Source: Candidatus Levybacteria bacterium RIFCSPHIGHO2_01_FULL_38_26
GTDB taxonomy: Bacteria > Patescibacteriota > Microgenomatia > Levybacterales > UBA12049
Direction of reading: 5' to 3'
NCBI GenBank assembly: GCA_001782075.1
Contig: MFNO01000021.1
Coordinates: 1-48,008, forward strand
Length of the DNA: 48,008 bases
Of the stretch, positions 36,721 through 45,609 are shown piece after piece (position 1 is the stretch's first letter; each line of letters starts with the position of its first letter). The notes beneath the pieces were generated by a model that ran no database searches, was not told where the DNA came from, and saw only the letters and a list, made by a program, of their open reading frames with translations. The translations under genes and the position numbers were made by a program.

Positions 36721-38055
36721 TTAATGCTTAACCCTTTTTATGCTCGCCCCCAAGGAATTCAGTCTTTCTTCAAATTTTTCGTATCCTCTGTCCAAATGTT
36801 CTACGCCAAAAATTGTGCTCTTAAGCGGCGCAAGCAAAGCTGCCAGCACAAGTGTTGCCCCAGCTCTCAAATCCGATATCTCAACAACCGCGTTATGCAA
36901 TTTGGTGGGACCATAGACTTTCAAAGCGTGGTAATATTCTTTGCTATCGTCTCTAAGGTTAAAATTGTATGTTTTTGAGGGATTTTCAATCTTTGGATTA
37001 AAAAGCGATACATCCGCGCCCATCTTCTTAAGCTCTTTAACATACCCAAACCTATTTTCATAAACAGTTTCATGAACTGTTGATACGCCGTCTGCCTGAG
37101 TCATCAATATTGACCATGGACCCTGCCAATCTGTCATAAATCCAGGATAAATTCCTGTCTGAATGTCTGTACTCTTTAAAGGATCCCTGTAGTAGAATCT
37201 AATTCCGTTCTTTTTAATTTCATAGCCTGCTCTAGCTTTTTTCAATTTTTCCAGGAAGGATTTTAGATCAATATTGTTGGCATTTCGAATAAAAACATCA
37301 CCTCTGGTAACAATCGCCGCGGCGGCAAAAGTAACAATCTCGTTTCGATCCGATCCTATTTTAAACCTTGCGCCCCTAAGCTTTTCTACTCCGTTTATTA
37401 CAATAGTTCTTTTTTTTACTCTTTCAATTTTTGCCCCCATTTTATTCAAAATCGCAATAAGTTCATCAATTTCAGGCTCCTCTGCGGCATTTTCAAGAAC
37501 GGTTTTTTTGGGCAACAACACAGCTGCCATTATAAGCGTCTCTGTTCCTGTATGCGTACTTTTTGAAAAGCGATAGCTAATCGTTCTCTTTTTCTCCAAT
37601 CCATTTGACCTGATATAAAAATATCCATCGTCGCTGTTATAGCTTGTCTCTGCCCCCATTGCCTTTAGTCCTTCAATAGTTCTATCGATCGGACGGGCTC
37701 CAATTCTACAGCCCCCGGGGTTTGGAATAATAGCTTCGCCTAGCCTGCCGAGCATCGGTGCCACAAGCATAGCGGATGTCCTTATCTTTGCTGACTCCTC
37801 AAGAGAAATCTTTTTGAGTTTTAACTTTTTTACCTGAATATAAGCAGTATGGTCGTTAATTTTTACAGCTCCGCCAAGAGAGCGTATAATACTAACCATT
37901 ACCATAAAATCCGATATTAGAGGTACATTTTCTATAATTACTTCCTCATCTGTCAGACAAGCCGCGACCAAAGTCTTCAGCGCAACATTCTTTGCGCCGG
38001 AAACAGAAATAGTTCCCTTCAGCCTTTTACCGCCGTTTATAACAAGCTTCTCCAT
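36721..38055 (-). CDS. murA: UDP-N-acetylglucosamine 1-carboxyvinyltransferase
   Basis: LVINGGKRLKGTISVSGAKNVALKTLVAACL; NPGGCRIGARPIDRTIEGLKAMGA (Cys115-type active-site loop); SDLRAGATLVLAAL. Confidence 0.95.
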   Translation of the reverse strand: MEKLVINGGKRLKGTISVSGAKNVALKTLVAACLTDEEVIIENVPLISDFMVMVSIIRSLGGAVKINDHTAYIQVKKLKLKKISLEESAKIRTSAMLVAPMLGRLGEAIIPNPGGCRIGARPIDRTIEGLKAMGAETSYNSDDGYFYIRSNGLEKKRTISYRFSKSTHTGTETLIMAAVLLPKKTVLENAAEEPEIDELIAILNKMGAKIERVKKRTIVINGVEKLRGARFKIGSDRNEIVTFAAAAIVTRGDVFIRNANNIDLKSFLEKLKKARAGYEIKKNGIRFYYRDPLKSTDIQTGIYPGFMTDWQGPWSILMTQADGVSTVHETVYENRFGYVKELKKMGADVSLFNPKIENPSKTYNFNLRDDSKEYYHALKVYGPTKLHNAVVEISDLRAGATLVLAALLAPLKSTIFGVEHLDRGYEKFEERLNSLGASIKRVKH

Positions 38056-39434
38056 ATTTTATAAATATCCCCCGCTCCCATCGTAACAACTACTGTATCT
38101 GCTCCATAATTTTTGGAATCGATATATTCTACCACATCGTGAATCTCGGGTAAAAACATTACATCTTTGCTTTTTATCTTACTTGCTAACATCTCTGCTG
38201 AAACGCTTGGATCTTTTTCTTCTCTAAGAGAAGCGTATATATTGGTTATTATTACAATATCCGCATCTTTGAATGAGTGCGTGAATTGTTCGAATAAAGA
38301 TTTTGTTCTAGAATAAGTATGCGGCTGAAAAATACAGACAATTTTTTTGTCTGGATACGCATTTCTAAATGCATTTAAAGTAGCTGAAACTTTGGTAGGA
38401 TTGTGTGCGTAATCATCAAAAAGCATTGCTCCGCTCCGCAGTTTTCCAACAAACTCCGAACGCCTTTTACTTCCTTTATAGAATAATATGCCTTTTCTAA
38501 GTTGCTCTAAGCTCAAACCCAAATGCCTACCAACAATTATTGCCGCAGTCGCATTCAAAACATTTTGTTCTCCAAAAATACTAAGTCGAAAGGTTGAATC
38601 TAATCCGCTGAGCTCAAACTGAGTTTTCGCGTTTTCTGTCTTTATATCAGAAATGACATAATCATTATCCGGATTCTTTCCGTAGGTTTTTTTCCTGCCT
38701 TTATAATCTTTAATAATATTCCTAACATTCTGATCGTCTCCGCAGGCAACCAACAAACCATCTTTAGGAAGCCTTAAAATAAATTTCCTAAAAACATCCT
38801 TAATCTCTTTTATGCTTGGATAAATATCAGGATGGTCAAAATCAATATTGGTAAGAACAATAATTTTTGGACTCTGCCATAAAAATTTTGCAGTTTTGTC
38901 AGTTAAAGGATCGGTCGCGTACTCATCTGCCTCAGCAACAAAATACTTTCCGCTTCCCAGGTGACCAGATTCTCCAAGTGAGGCAACAAAACTGGTACCT
39001 ATAATATAGGATGGTTCTAACCCAGAGCTTTTCAAAAGAGTTGCGATCATGGCAGTCGTAGTTGTTTTCCCGTTCGTCCCACAAATAGAAATACCGGTAA
39101 ATTTTCTTCCAAAAATATCTCCTTCCATAAACAAACCCACAGCCTGTCCCTGCATTACAACTTTTATTCCTTTTTTTATTGCCTCTTTAACTTCTACATT
39201 AGAAAGTCCTCCATGGGCACCCGTTGCGACAACCAAATCGACATCTCCTATATGAATTTTGTCAAAACCTTCAAAAACTGAAATATTCATTTTTTTTAGT
39301 ATCTCATCCGTTATAAAAACGTCTGAAAGATCGCTTCCCGTGACTTCAAGTCCCGCATGTTTGGCCATGACTGCCAAAGGAGTCATTCCTGCTCCTTTTA
39401 TCCCGACAAAATGTATAGATTTAATTTTTTTCAT
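38037..39434 (-). CDS. murC: UDP-N-acetylmuramate--L-alanine ligase
   Basis: IHFVGIKGAGMTPLAVMAKHAGLEVTGSD; GISICGTNGKTTTTAMIATLL; NIDFDHPDIY; FDDYAHNPTKVSATLNAFR; FQPHTYSRTKSLFEQF. Confidence 0.93.
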   Translation of the reverse strand: MKKIKSIHFVGIKGAGMTPLAVMAKHAGLEVTGSDLSDVFITDEILKKMNISVFEGFDKIHIGDVDLVVATGAHGGLSNVEVKEAIKKGIKVVMQGQAVGLFMEGDIFGRKFTGISICGTNGKTTTTAMIATLLKSSGLEPSYIIGTSFVASLGESGHLGSGKYFVAEADEYATDPLTDKTAKFLWQSPKIIVLTNIDFDHPDIYPSIKEIKDVFRKFILRLPKDGLLVACGDDQNVRNIIKDYKGRKKTYGKNPDNDYVISDIKTENAKTQFELSGLDSTFRLSIFGEQNVLNATAAIIVGRHLGLSLEQLRKGILFYKGSKRRSEFVGKLRSGAMLFDDYAHNPTKVSATLNAFRNAYPDKKIVCIFQPHTYSRTKSLFEQFTHSFKDADIVIITNIYASLREEKDPSVSAEMLASKIKSKDVMFLPEIHDVVEYIDSKNYGADTVVVTMGAGDIYKIWRSLL

Positions 39435-40170
39435 AACCTATCACTCCTGAAAATAAACCAAAAGATTTTGTTCCACCCTCTTTTCTGAAAGAAAAGAAAT
39501 CAGAATGATTATCTTTCGTGCACATTCCGCAGTCCAAAATATTTTTTTGCAGAATTCCCTCATTTCTTAGCTGATTTATTACAATCCCGGGAAGATCAAG
39601 AAAAATTTTATCATCTTTTACCTTTGTAATTTCCTTCATTTTAAAAAATTTATCTTTAAAAAGACTTGCTCTTTCTTTGTAAACATTGTAACAACAGATC
39701 TTGATAGACGGACCAATTGCAGCAATTATTTGGGATTTTTTTGATCCTTTTTCCACCATCTGGTCAACCATTCTTTTAACTATTTCGCTATATACTCCCT
39801 TCCATCCCGCATGTGCTATGCCAATAATTTTTTTGTCATTATCAATAAACATAACCGGTACGCAATCAGCTGCTGTTACTACAAGAAATATTCCATTCCC
39901 AGAAGTCAACAATCCATCTTTGGACCCTATTAAATTTTTTTTGTTTTTTGACGTTATCCAAACCACACTATCTCCGTGTACTTGTTCCATTTTAACTATT
40001 TGGCCAGAGCTAATTTTCAGCTCTTTACAAAAATTTTTTAAATTTTTAGTAGAATTTTTCTTTTTCCAATTCACATCTCCGAATTTGCGCGTGGAAAAAC
40101 CATGTATTAATCCTTCAAAATCATTAAGTTCTTCCCAGAAATAGTATCCTTTTTTTGATTTTTTAAACAT
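39421..40170 (-). CDS. pgeF: YfiH/PgeF-family protein (polyphenol oxidase/laccase-domain; peptidoglycan editing factor family)
   Basis: LIHGFSTRKFGDVNW; VKMEQVHGDSVVWI; TAADCVPVMF; GIAHAGWKGVYSEIVKRMV; IGPSIKICCYNV; DCGMCTKDNHSDFFSFRKEGG. Confidence 0.9.
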   Translation of the reverse strand: MFKKSKKGYYFWEELNDFEGLIHGFSTRKFGDVNWKKKNSTKNLKNFCKELKISSGQIVKMEQVHGDSVVWITSKNKKNLIGSKDGLLTSGNGIFLVVTAADCVPVMFIDNDKKIIGIAHAGWKGVYSEIVKRMVDQMVEKGSKKSQIIAAIGPSIKICCYNVYKERASLFKDKFFKMKEITKVKDDKIFLDLPGIVINQLRNEGILQKNILDCGMCTKDNHSDFFSFRKEGGTKSFGLFSGVIGYEKN

Positions 40171-41392
40171 ATTGTTTCCCCCCTCGTCTTCTGAGAGCTT
40201 CTTTTACAACCACAAACTCGTCCCACGGAACTTCACCTTTGCCATAATTCATTGATTTCTCATGCGCTTTTCCACTAATCAAGACAAAATCCCCTTTTCT
40301 TGCCATTTTTATAGCAGCATTAATCGCTTCCTTTCTGTCTGAAATTTTTAAAAGTGTCCCTTTTTTTATCCTAAATTCATGATTCATGATTCCTGATTCA
40401 ATCCCATTCATAATCTTCTCCACGCTCTCTGATCTGGGGTCTTCTGCTGTCAAAACAATAAAGTCCGCGTACCTAGAAGAAACTTTTCCCATCAAAGGTC
40501 TTTTTGTATTGTCTCTCAATCCCGCAGACCCAAAAACGTGAATCAGGCGACCTTTTATACTCGGTTTTATTGAACTCAAAAGTTGATCAAATGCGTTAGG
40601 TGTATGTGCGAAGTCAACCATAACAGTAAAATCCACTTTATGCACAATTTCTTCTCGTCCAACAGGTGGCTTATAACTAATTAAAGCCTTTCTAATAACT
40701 TTATCATCTACTCCTGATTCTCGACACACAGCTATGGCAGCCAAAGCGTTGTATTTATTAAACTCCCCGATCAAATTTGATTCAAAAGGAAAAAGCTTCG
40801 GATTTACATCCGCGTTTGTTCCAAGTCCATATTTAATTGACTTCTTATTTTTACCTTGTACTTTCGATTTAACTAATTTGTATGATTTATCATCTCTATT
40901 AACTACCGCAACCTTAGCCATTTTCAATAACTTCGTTTTTGTTCCAACATAGTTGTCATAAGTCTTATGATAATCCAAATGCTCGTGCGTGACATTCGTC
41001 AAAACACCAATATCAAACTTTATGCCCCAAACTCTGTATTGATCAAGTGCGTGTGAGGTAGTTTCCAGTATTAAAAAGCGAGCGGCAGGACCCGCATTCA
41101 AAACATGTTCTTTTGCTCTTTTTATAAATCTCTGAAGAGCCCATGGGGATGGAGTTGTGACGTGAAATCCGATATCATAATTTTTCCCACCAATAATCGC
41201 TCCGACAGACGAGATCATAGAAACATTGTATCCGGCAGAGTTTAGAATATGATAAATAAGGCTCACAGTAGTTGTTTTTCCATCGGTTCCGGTCACTCCA
41301 ATTACTGTAAGACGTCTTGACGGAAAGCCAAACCAAAGGTTAGCAAGAAAAGCATTTATTAGATGGTATATATTTTTGAGACTTTGCCACAC
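40163..41392 (-). CDS. murE: MurE-like UDP-N-acetylmuramyl-tripeptide synthetase with shortened N-terminus
   Basis: LTVIGVTGTDGKTTTVSLIYHIL; ETTSHALDQYRVWGIKFDIGVLTNVTHEHLDYHKTYDNYVGTKTKLL; VMVDFAHTPNAFDQLL; VLTAEDPRSES. Confidence 0.87.
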   Translation of the reverse strand: MWQSLKNIYHLINAFLANLWFGFPSRRLTVIGVTGTDGKTTTVSLIYHILNSAGYNVSMISSVGAIIGGKNYDIGFHVTTPSPWALQRFIKRAKEHVLNAGPAARFLILETTSHALDQYRVWGIKFDIGVLTNVTHEHLDYHKTYDNYVGTKTKLLKMAKVAVVNRDDKSYKLVKSKVQGKNKKSIKYGLGTNADVNPKLFPFESNLIGEFNKYNALAAIAVCRESGVDDKVIRKALISYKPPVGREEIVHKVDFTVMVDFAHTPNAFDQLLSSIKPSIKGRLIHVFGSAGLRDNTKRPLMGKVSSRYADFIVLTAEDPRSESVEKIMNGIESGIMNHEFRIKKGTLLKISDRKEAINAAIKMARKGDFVLISGKAHEKSMNYGKGEVPWDEFVVVKEALRRRGGKQYV

Positions 41393-41410
41393 GAGCTATA
41401 TTATACCATC

Positions 41411-41986
41411 TTACTTGATATAATTCCTTAAAAAGTCCAGAATCTTGGAGTAATGAATGAAATACATGTAGATGTTTGCCATAAGTAAAGCGGGAAAAAC
41501 AAAAGACTTTTCCAAAAGCCCGCCGGTTTTGAGTCTAAAAAACTTCAAAGGCGGTATTCCGATTCTGATCGGGATTGGAAACAACCACGGTACGCCTTCT
41601 TTGTTAAATGTATCCATCACAAGATGCGATACAAATCCTATCATAAAAGCCCACCATACTACATCCATCTCAACTATCAAAACAGAGCTCGAGACCTCAA
41701 GGAATTTTCCAACCACAAAACCAAAAAGGAAAATTCCAAGAATCGAATGCGAGATAAATCTATGTCCTCCAAGAAACGGAGTTATGAAACGGCTTGCAAT
41801 CTTCCCTCCCCTGACTCTATTCCACAAAGCACCTGTCGGCTGGTCAATGTCTGGAGCCAATCCTCCAATCATATTGGCAGAGAAAGCAACAATTGCTGTT
41901 GCCAGGCTCATCTCCTGCAATGGTTGGGTGGCAACTGTATAAGTCAAAGCAGTAAACGCAGCCAAATCATGCGTCCTTCCGGTCAT
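41411..41986 (-). CDS. YdjM/LexA-binding-type inner-membrane metal-dependent hydrolase
   Basis: TGRTHDLAAFTAL; GGLAPDIDQPTGALWNR; GGHRFISHSILGIFLFGFVVGKF; GFVSHLVMDTFNKEGVPWLFPI. Confidence 0.8.
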   Translation of the reverse strand: MTGRTHDLAAFTALTYTVATQPLQEMSLATAIVAFSANMIGGLAPDIDQPTGALWNRVRGGKIASRFITPFLGGHRFISHSILGIFLFGFVVGKFLEVSSSVLIVEMDVVWWAFMIGFVSHLVMDTFNKEGVPWLFPIPIRIGIPPLKFFRLKTGGLLEKSFVFPALLMANIYMYFIHYSKILDFLRNYIK

Positions 41987-42028
41987 ATAAAAACCAGTTT
42001 AACACATTACCAAAGAAGAAAACTATAT

Positions 42029-42169
42029 CTACTCTCTTAAAAACCTCTCCAGCTCTCTATTTGCATCATCAGGGGTAATTCTTGTTTTTCCCTCTTCTTC
42101 ATTATATAATCCGTGAACGATATACAGTCTATTGGACTCATCCAAAAATTTAACCTGAGTTTCTTTCAT
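42029..42169 (-). CDS. 46-aa conserved-looking small protein, unknown function
   Basis: Manual minus-strand translation: MKETQVKFLDESNRLYIVHGLYNEEEGKTRITPDDANRELERFLRE followed by TAG. Fills the gap between ftsI and the YdjM-like gene. Confidence 0.5.
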   Translation of the reverse strand: MKETQVKFLDESNRLYIVHGLYNEEEGKTRITPDDANRELERFLRE

Positions 42170-42233
42170 AAAGCGGAAATATTATAGCAAAATTACGAGG
42201 AAGTAACAATTCCTATAGGTCTATTCAGGATTA

Positions 42234-43913
42234 CTACTCACTCGGCGGGATGCTGTAGTAGTTGAGGATGTCGCGGGCGATGTCGAAGAATAATGGTGCT
42301 GCGGTTTCTGAGCCATAGGGAGAAGTTGTTGGTTTGTCTAATATTACCAGCATGGAAAATTTTGGATCATCTGCCGGAGCAAAGCCGATAAACGAGGCTA
42401 TTGTTTGATCCGGATCATAATGACCGGCAACTGGAATAGAAGAAGTTCCAGTCTTCCCTGCAATTCTATAACCCTTAAGCCTTGCCCACTGAGCTTCCCC
42501 TTTCTCAACAGCATTTACCAAAATTTCCGTCATAACAAGTGCCGTTTTTTCAGAAATTGGCCTGCCTAATTCTTCTGGTGCTATCTTAACTGTCTTGCCG
42601 TTTTCTTTCTCAACTCCTGCAACCACGTATGGCTTCATTCTTCTGCCCTTGTTTGCGATTGAAGAAAACGCGTCTAAAAGTTCTATTGGAGTTAAGGATA
42701 TTCCCTGTCCAAATCCGGCTGTTGCCAAATCAGCCGCATACCACTCCTGTTTTGATTTAAGAGTCGGGGCGACTTCTCCCTGAAGATCTATGCCTGTTGG
42801 TTCTCCTATGCCAAATTTCTTAATATATGAAAGCATCCTCTCAAGCCCTAATTTTTGAGCAACAAAAACCATTCCCGTATTGTCAGATCGCCTTATCACA
42901 TCAATCATATCTATATTTTCAAAATACTCATTGTTCCATGTACGAAGTGTAAATCCTCCCACGCTTAACGGTCCACCACAAATATCACACTTTGTCTGAG
43001 GGGTAACAAGAGACGCGTCCAAAGCCGCTGCCATTATAAGAGGCTTGAATGTAGAACCTGGCTCATAGGCGTTTGAGATGAAAGGATTTTTAAAAACATC
43101 TTCTTCAAAGTCCTGATATTGGCTTGGGGAAAATGACGGAAAAGACGCAAGGGCAATCATCCCCCCGGTCTTTGGATCCATAATGCCGACCATTCCAGAT
43201 GTAGCACCGTATCGCTCAATGCTGTATTTAAGTTTTTTTTCAACAATATACTGAATTGTCCTGTCAATACTTAACACCAAATTATTTCCATCAGTACCTT
43301 TTAAAATCTCTGTCATCCTTGAAAGAATTGGCCTGCCCAATGCATCCTGAATTTCTATAATAGATTTTTCTTCTCCTCTTAGGAGTCTGTCATAATACCC
43401 CTCAAGTCCAAAATAGCCCTTGTCTTGGCCCAAAGTATCTTTGCCGACAAAACCGAGAAGATGCGCAGCCATAGAAGCCTCGGGATAAATACGACTAAAT
43501 TGTTCCTCAAAACCTATGCCCCCCAATTCGAGTTTTTCAATCTCTTTTTTTGTCCCAAGATCTATGTCTGATTCTAAAGAAACCCAAAAACGGTCCAGAG
43601 ACAAAAGAGCGCTCAAGGATGCTGTATCCGAACCTAGGTAAATAGACAAATTATCTATAACTTTGTCCTTGTTTTCAATAACCTTTGGATTAGCATACAA
43701 AAGATACGAAACGTTATTTGACACAAACGGGAAACCATCAGATGTCTTAATCTCCCCTCTTTTGGGCAGAAGTTTTATTTCTTGACTATATTGGGATGAG
43801 GCAATATCTGATAAGTCTTCTGCTTTAACTATTTGCCAATAAAAAAGACGGGCAATTATAACTGCGTATACAAAAGCCAAAATAAAAAAGACGAATCGGA
43901 AACGCCATATCAT
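42234..43913 (-). CDS. ftsI: Class B penicillin-binding protein (FtsI/PBP2-type transpeptidase)
   Basis: EPGSTFKPLIMAAAL (SxxK), RRSDNTGMV (SxN), AGKTGTSS (KTG); N-terminal TM segment. Confidence 0.93.
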   Translation of the reverse strand: MIWRFRFVFFILAFVYAVIIARLFYWQIVKAEDLSDIASSQYSQEIKLLPKRGEIKTSDGFPFVSNNVSYLLYANPKVIENKDKVIDNLSIYLGSDTASLSALLSLDRFWVSLESDIDLGTKKEIEKLELGGIGFEEQFSRIYPEASMAAHLLGFVGKDTLGQDKGYFGLEGYYDRLLRGEEKSIIEIQDALGRPILSRMTEILKGTDGNNLVLSIDRTIQYIVEKKLKYSIERYGATSGMVGIMDPKTGGMIALASFPSFSPSQYQDFEEDVFKNPFISNAYEPGSTFKPLIMAAALDASLVTPQTKCDICGGPLSVGGFTLRTWNNEYFENIDMIDVIRRSDNTGMVFVAQKLGLERMLSYIKKFGIGEPTGIDLQGEVAPTLKSKQEWYAADLATAGFGQGISLTPIELLDAFSSIANKGRRMKPYVVAGVEKENGKTVKIAPEELGRPISEKTALVMTEILVNAVEKGEAQWARLKGYRIAGKTGTSSIPVAGHYDPDQTIASFIGFAPADDPKFSMLVILDKPTTSPYGSETAAPLFFDIARDILNYYSIPPSE

Positions 43914-44197
43914 GGACTCTTAAGTGCAATTGGCAAAGATGTCTTCACGACAAGCTGTGACTTATTCTCAACAAATCCCAAAAGAGCTGCTCGCGAGGCG
44001 ATATTACTTAGAGATGAAGCTGTAAAAAGCTTTTCTGAAAGTGTGCTATTTTGAGCTTTGTAAAAATGTATTTCTTCTTCAATTTTTTGAAGGTCTATGC
44101 CTTCTGTTGACAATCTATTTGAGACAACCACCTGGCCAACTGACAGAGAAATAATGGTAAATAAAATAAATGCGATAATAAAAACCTTTTTTTTCAT
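43910..44197 (-). CDS. ftsL: FtsL-like bitopic division protein
   Basis: 95 aa, N-terminal TM followed by a coiled-coil-like region. Located between rsmH and ftsI, overlapping ftsI by 4 bp. Confidence 0.7.
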   Translation of the reverse strand: MKKKVFIIAFILFTIISLSVGQVVVSNRLSTEGIDLQKIEEEIHFYKAQNSTLSEKLFTASSLSNIASRAALLGFVENKSQLVVKTSLPIALKSP

Positions 44198-44227
44198 GTT
44201 TTAATACTCCTTTACCCTGAGCTTGGA

Positions 44228-44249
44228 CTTCGGCTGAGCTCAGTCGAAG
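44228..44249. repeat. 22-bp near-perfect palindrome spanning the rsmH stop codon
   Basis: cttcggctgagctcagtcgaag: one mismatched pair (G/T), related to the core of the 15310-15411 element (ttcggcaagctcagt). Confidence 0.7.
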
Positions 44250-45121
44250 CCCCGACGGGTTTCAAATACTCTTAGCTTCGCGCTTCTTGCTCTTCTATTT
44301 TTTACAAGTTCTTCTGGATTAGGTACTATTGGCTTCTTGGTAATAACTGAACCTTTTCCCGATTTCTCAAATTCTAAAAATGTTCTTTTGACAATTCTGT
44401 CTTCCAAAGAATGAAACGAAATTACCAGAATGTGTCCTCCTTTTTCAACAACCGTCAAGGATTTCGGCAAAGCTTCCCTTAATGAATCTAATTCGTCATT
44501 TACCGCGATTCTTAACGCCTGAAATATTTTTGCTGCAAAGTTATATCCTACAATACCCACAAGATCCCTTGTCGTTTCTATTGGTTTTACTCTACGGGCG
44601 CTAACAATACGGCGAGAAAGCTCCCCAGCACGACTTTCCTCACCAAATTTAGTAAAAAGTTCATATAATTCTCCTTTCGTAAGTATTTTTACAAGATCTG
44701 AGGCTCGAACAGCCAGGTCCTGATCCATCCGCATATCTAAAGGTCCTTCTTTTTGAAAACTAAACCCCCGCTCTGCGCTTCCTATCTGATGACTCGAAAC
44801 TCCCAAGTCAAAAATAATTCCATTCACTTTTTCAAAACCTTTCTCTTGCGCAATTTTATCAATCTCTCTAAAATTCCCCCTTACCAACGTCAAATTTCTT
44901 TCTTCAATTTTCCTTTTTCTACTTTCTATTCTCCATCTTCCGCTTGTATATTCAATTGCTTCTTTATCTACATCAATCCCCAAAACTTCTCCACCCAACC
45001 TTAGTATTTCAAATGTGTGTCCTCCGCCTCCAACAGTTGCATCAATATATTTTTTGCCCTTTTCAACTCTTAAATTTTCAATTATTTCTTTTAAAAGAAC
45101 TGGCGTATGAAAATTATTCAT
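44240..45121 (-). CDS. rsmH: 16S rRNA (cytosine1402-N4)-methyltransferase
   Basis: NNFHTPVLLKEIIENLRVEKGKKYIDATVGGGGHTFEIL; FDLGVSSHQIGSAERGFSFQKEGPLDMRMD; ALRIAVNDELDSL; ISFHSLEDRIVKRTF. Confidence 0.95.
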   Translation of the reverse strand: MNNFHTPVLLKEIIENLRVEKGKKYIDATVGGGGHTFEILRLGGEVLGIDVDKEAIEYTSGRWRIESRKRKIEERNLTLVRGNFREIDKIAQEKGFEKVNGIIFDLGVSSHQIGSAERGFSFQKEGPLDMRMDQDLAVRASDLVKILTKGELYELFTKFGEESRAGELSRRIVSARRVKPIETTRDLVGIVGYNFAAKIFQALRIAVNDELDSLREALPKSLTVVEKGGHILVISFHSLEDRIVKRTFLEFEKSGKGSVITKKPIVPNPEELVKNRRARSAKLRVFETRRGFD

Positions 45122-45569
45122 TGTCGCCCTTGATTAGTTTTTGCGAAATCTTGTCGATATTTTTTTCAAGGTTCTTGCTGTATTCTTTCCAAACATTCTT
45201 GTCCCACATTTCAACATAACGGGAGAGACCTAGGAATATGACCTCGTTTTGAATTTTTGCAAATTCTCTAAGATAAGAAGGGATAACAAACCTTCCCTTA
45301 TCGTCGAGCTCCACAAAACTTGCTCCTCCAAGTAAGAATCGCTGAGTTTCCCTTGTCGCCCTCTCAATAAACGGCTTCCCTTCTGTTCCTTCAAGAAGAG
45401 CTTTCCAGCTGTTTTCCGATACGATGATGAGCGAGTTTTCATATCCTAGTGTAATTATAAGTTTGCTCCCTAAGATTGCTCTTAGTTTTTTTGGGAAAGC
45501 GATTCTATTTTTTGCTTCCAGCTTTCCATCGTACTGACCGATGAGCATGGATCCTGCCTGATCTTTCAT
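45114..45569 (-). CDS. mraZ: Transcriptional regulator MraZ
   Basis: MLIGQYDGKLEAKNRIAFPKKLRAILGSKLIITLGYENSLIIVSENSW; second SpoVT/AbrB-like repeat FVELDDKGRFVIPSYLREFAKIQNEVIFLGLSRYVEMWD. Confidence 0.93.
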   Translation of the reverse strand: MKDQAGSMLIGQYDGKLEAKNRIAFPKKLRAILGSKLIITLGYENSLIIVSENSWKALLEGTEGKPFIERATRETQRFLLGGASFVELDDKGRFVIPSYLREFAKIQNEVIFLGLSRYVEMWDKNVWKEYSKNLEKNIDKISQKLIKGDNE

Positions 45570-45584
45570 ATTTTATGTTAAGCG

Positions 45585-45609
45585 TCCCACTTTTTCCCAC
45601 TTATACCCA
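45585..45609 (-). promoter_or_regulatory. Putative MraZ-binding direct repeats (three TGGGN boxes, 10-bp period)
   Basis: Minus strand TGGGTATAAGTGGGAAAAAGTGGGA: TGGGT-N5-TGGGA-N5-TGGGA, 15 bp upstream of the mraZ ATG. Confidence 0.85.

Noticed and set aside
39701-40144. 147-aa plus-strand ORF
   Set aside because: Antisense to the well-supported pgeF gene; shadow ORF.
39421-40170. Secreted laccase/multicopper oxidase linked to the copper genes
   Set aside because: Sequence matches the YfiH/PgeF fold family (HGFSTR, AHAGWKG), has no signal peptide and sits in the mur cluster; not a multicopper oxidase.
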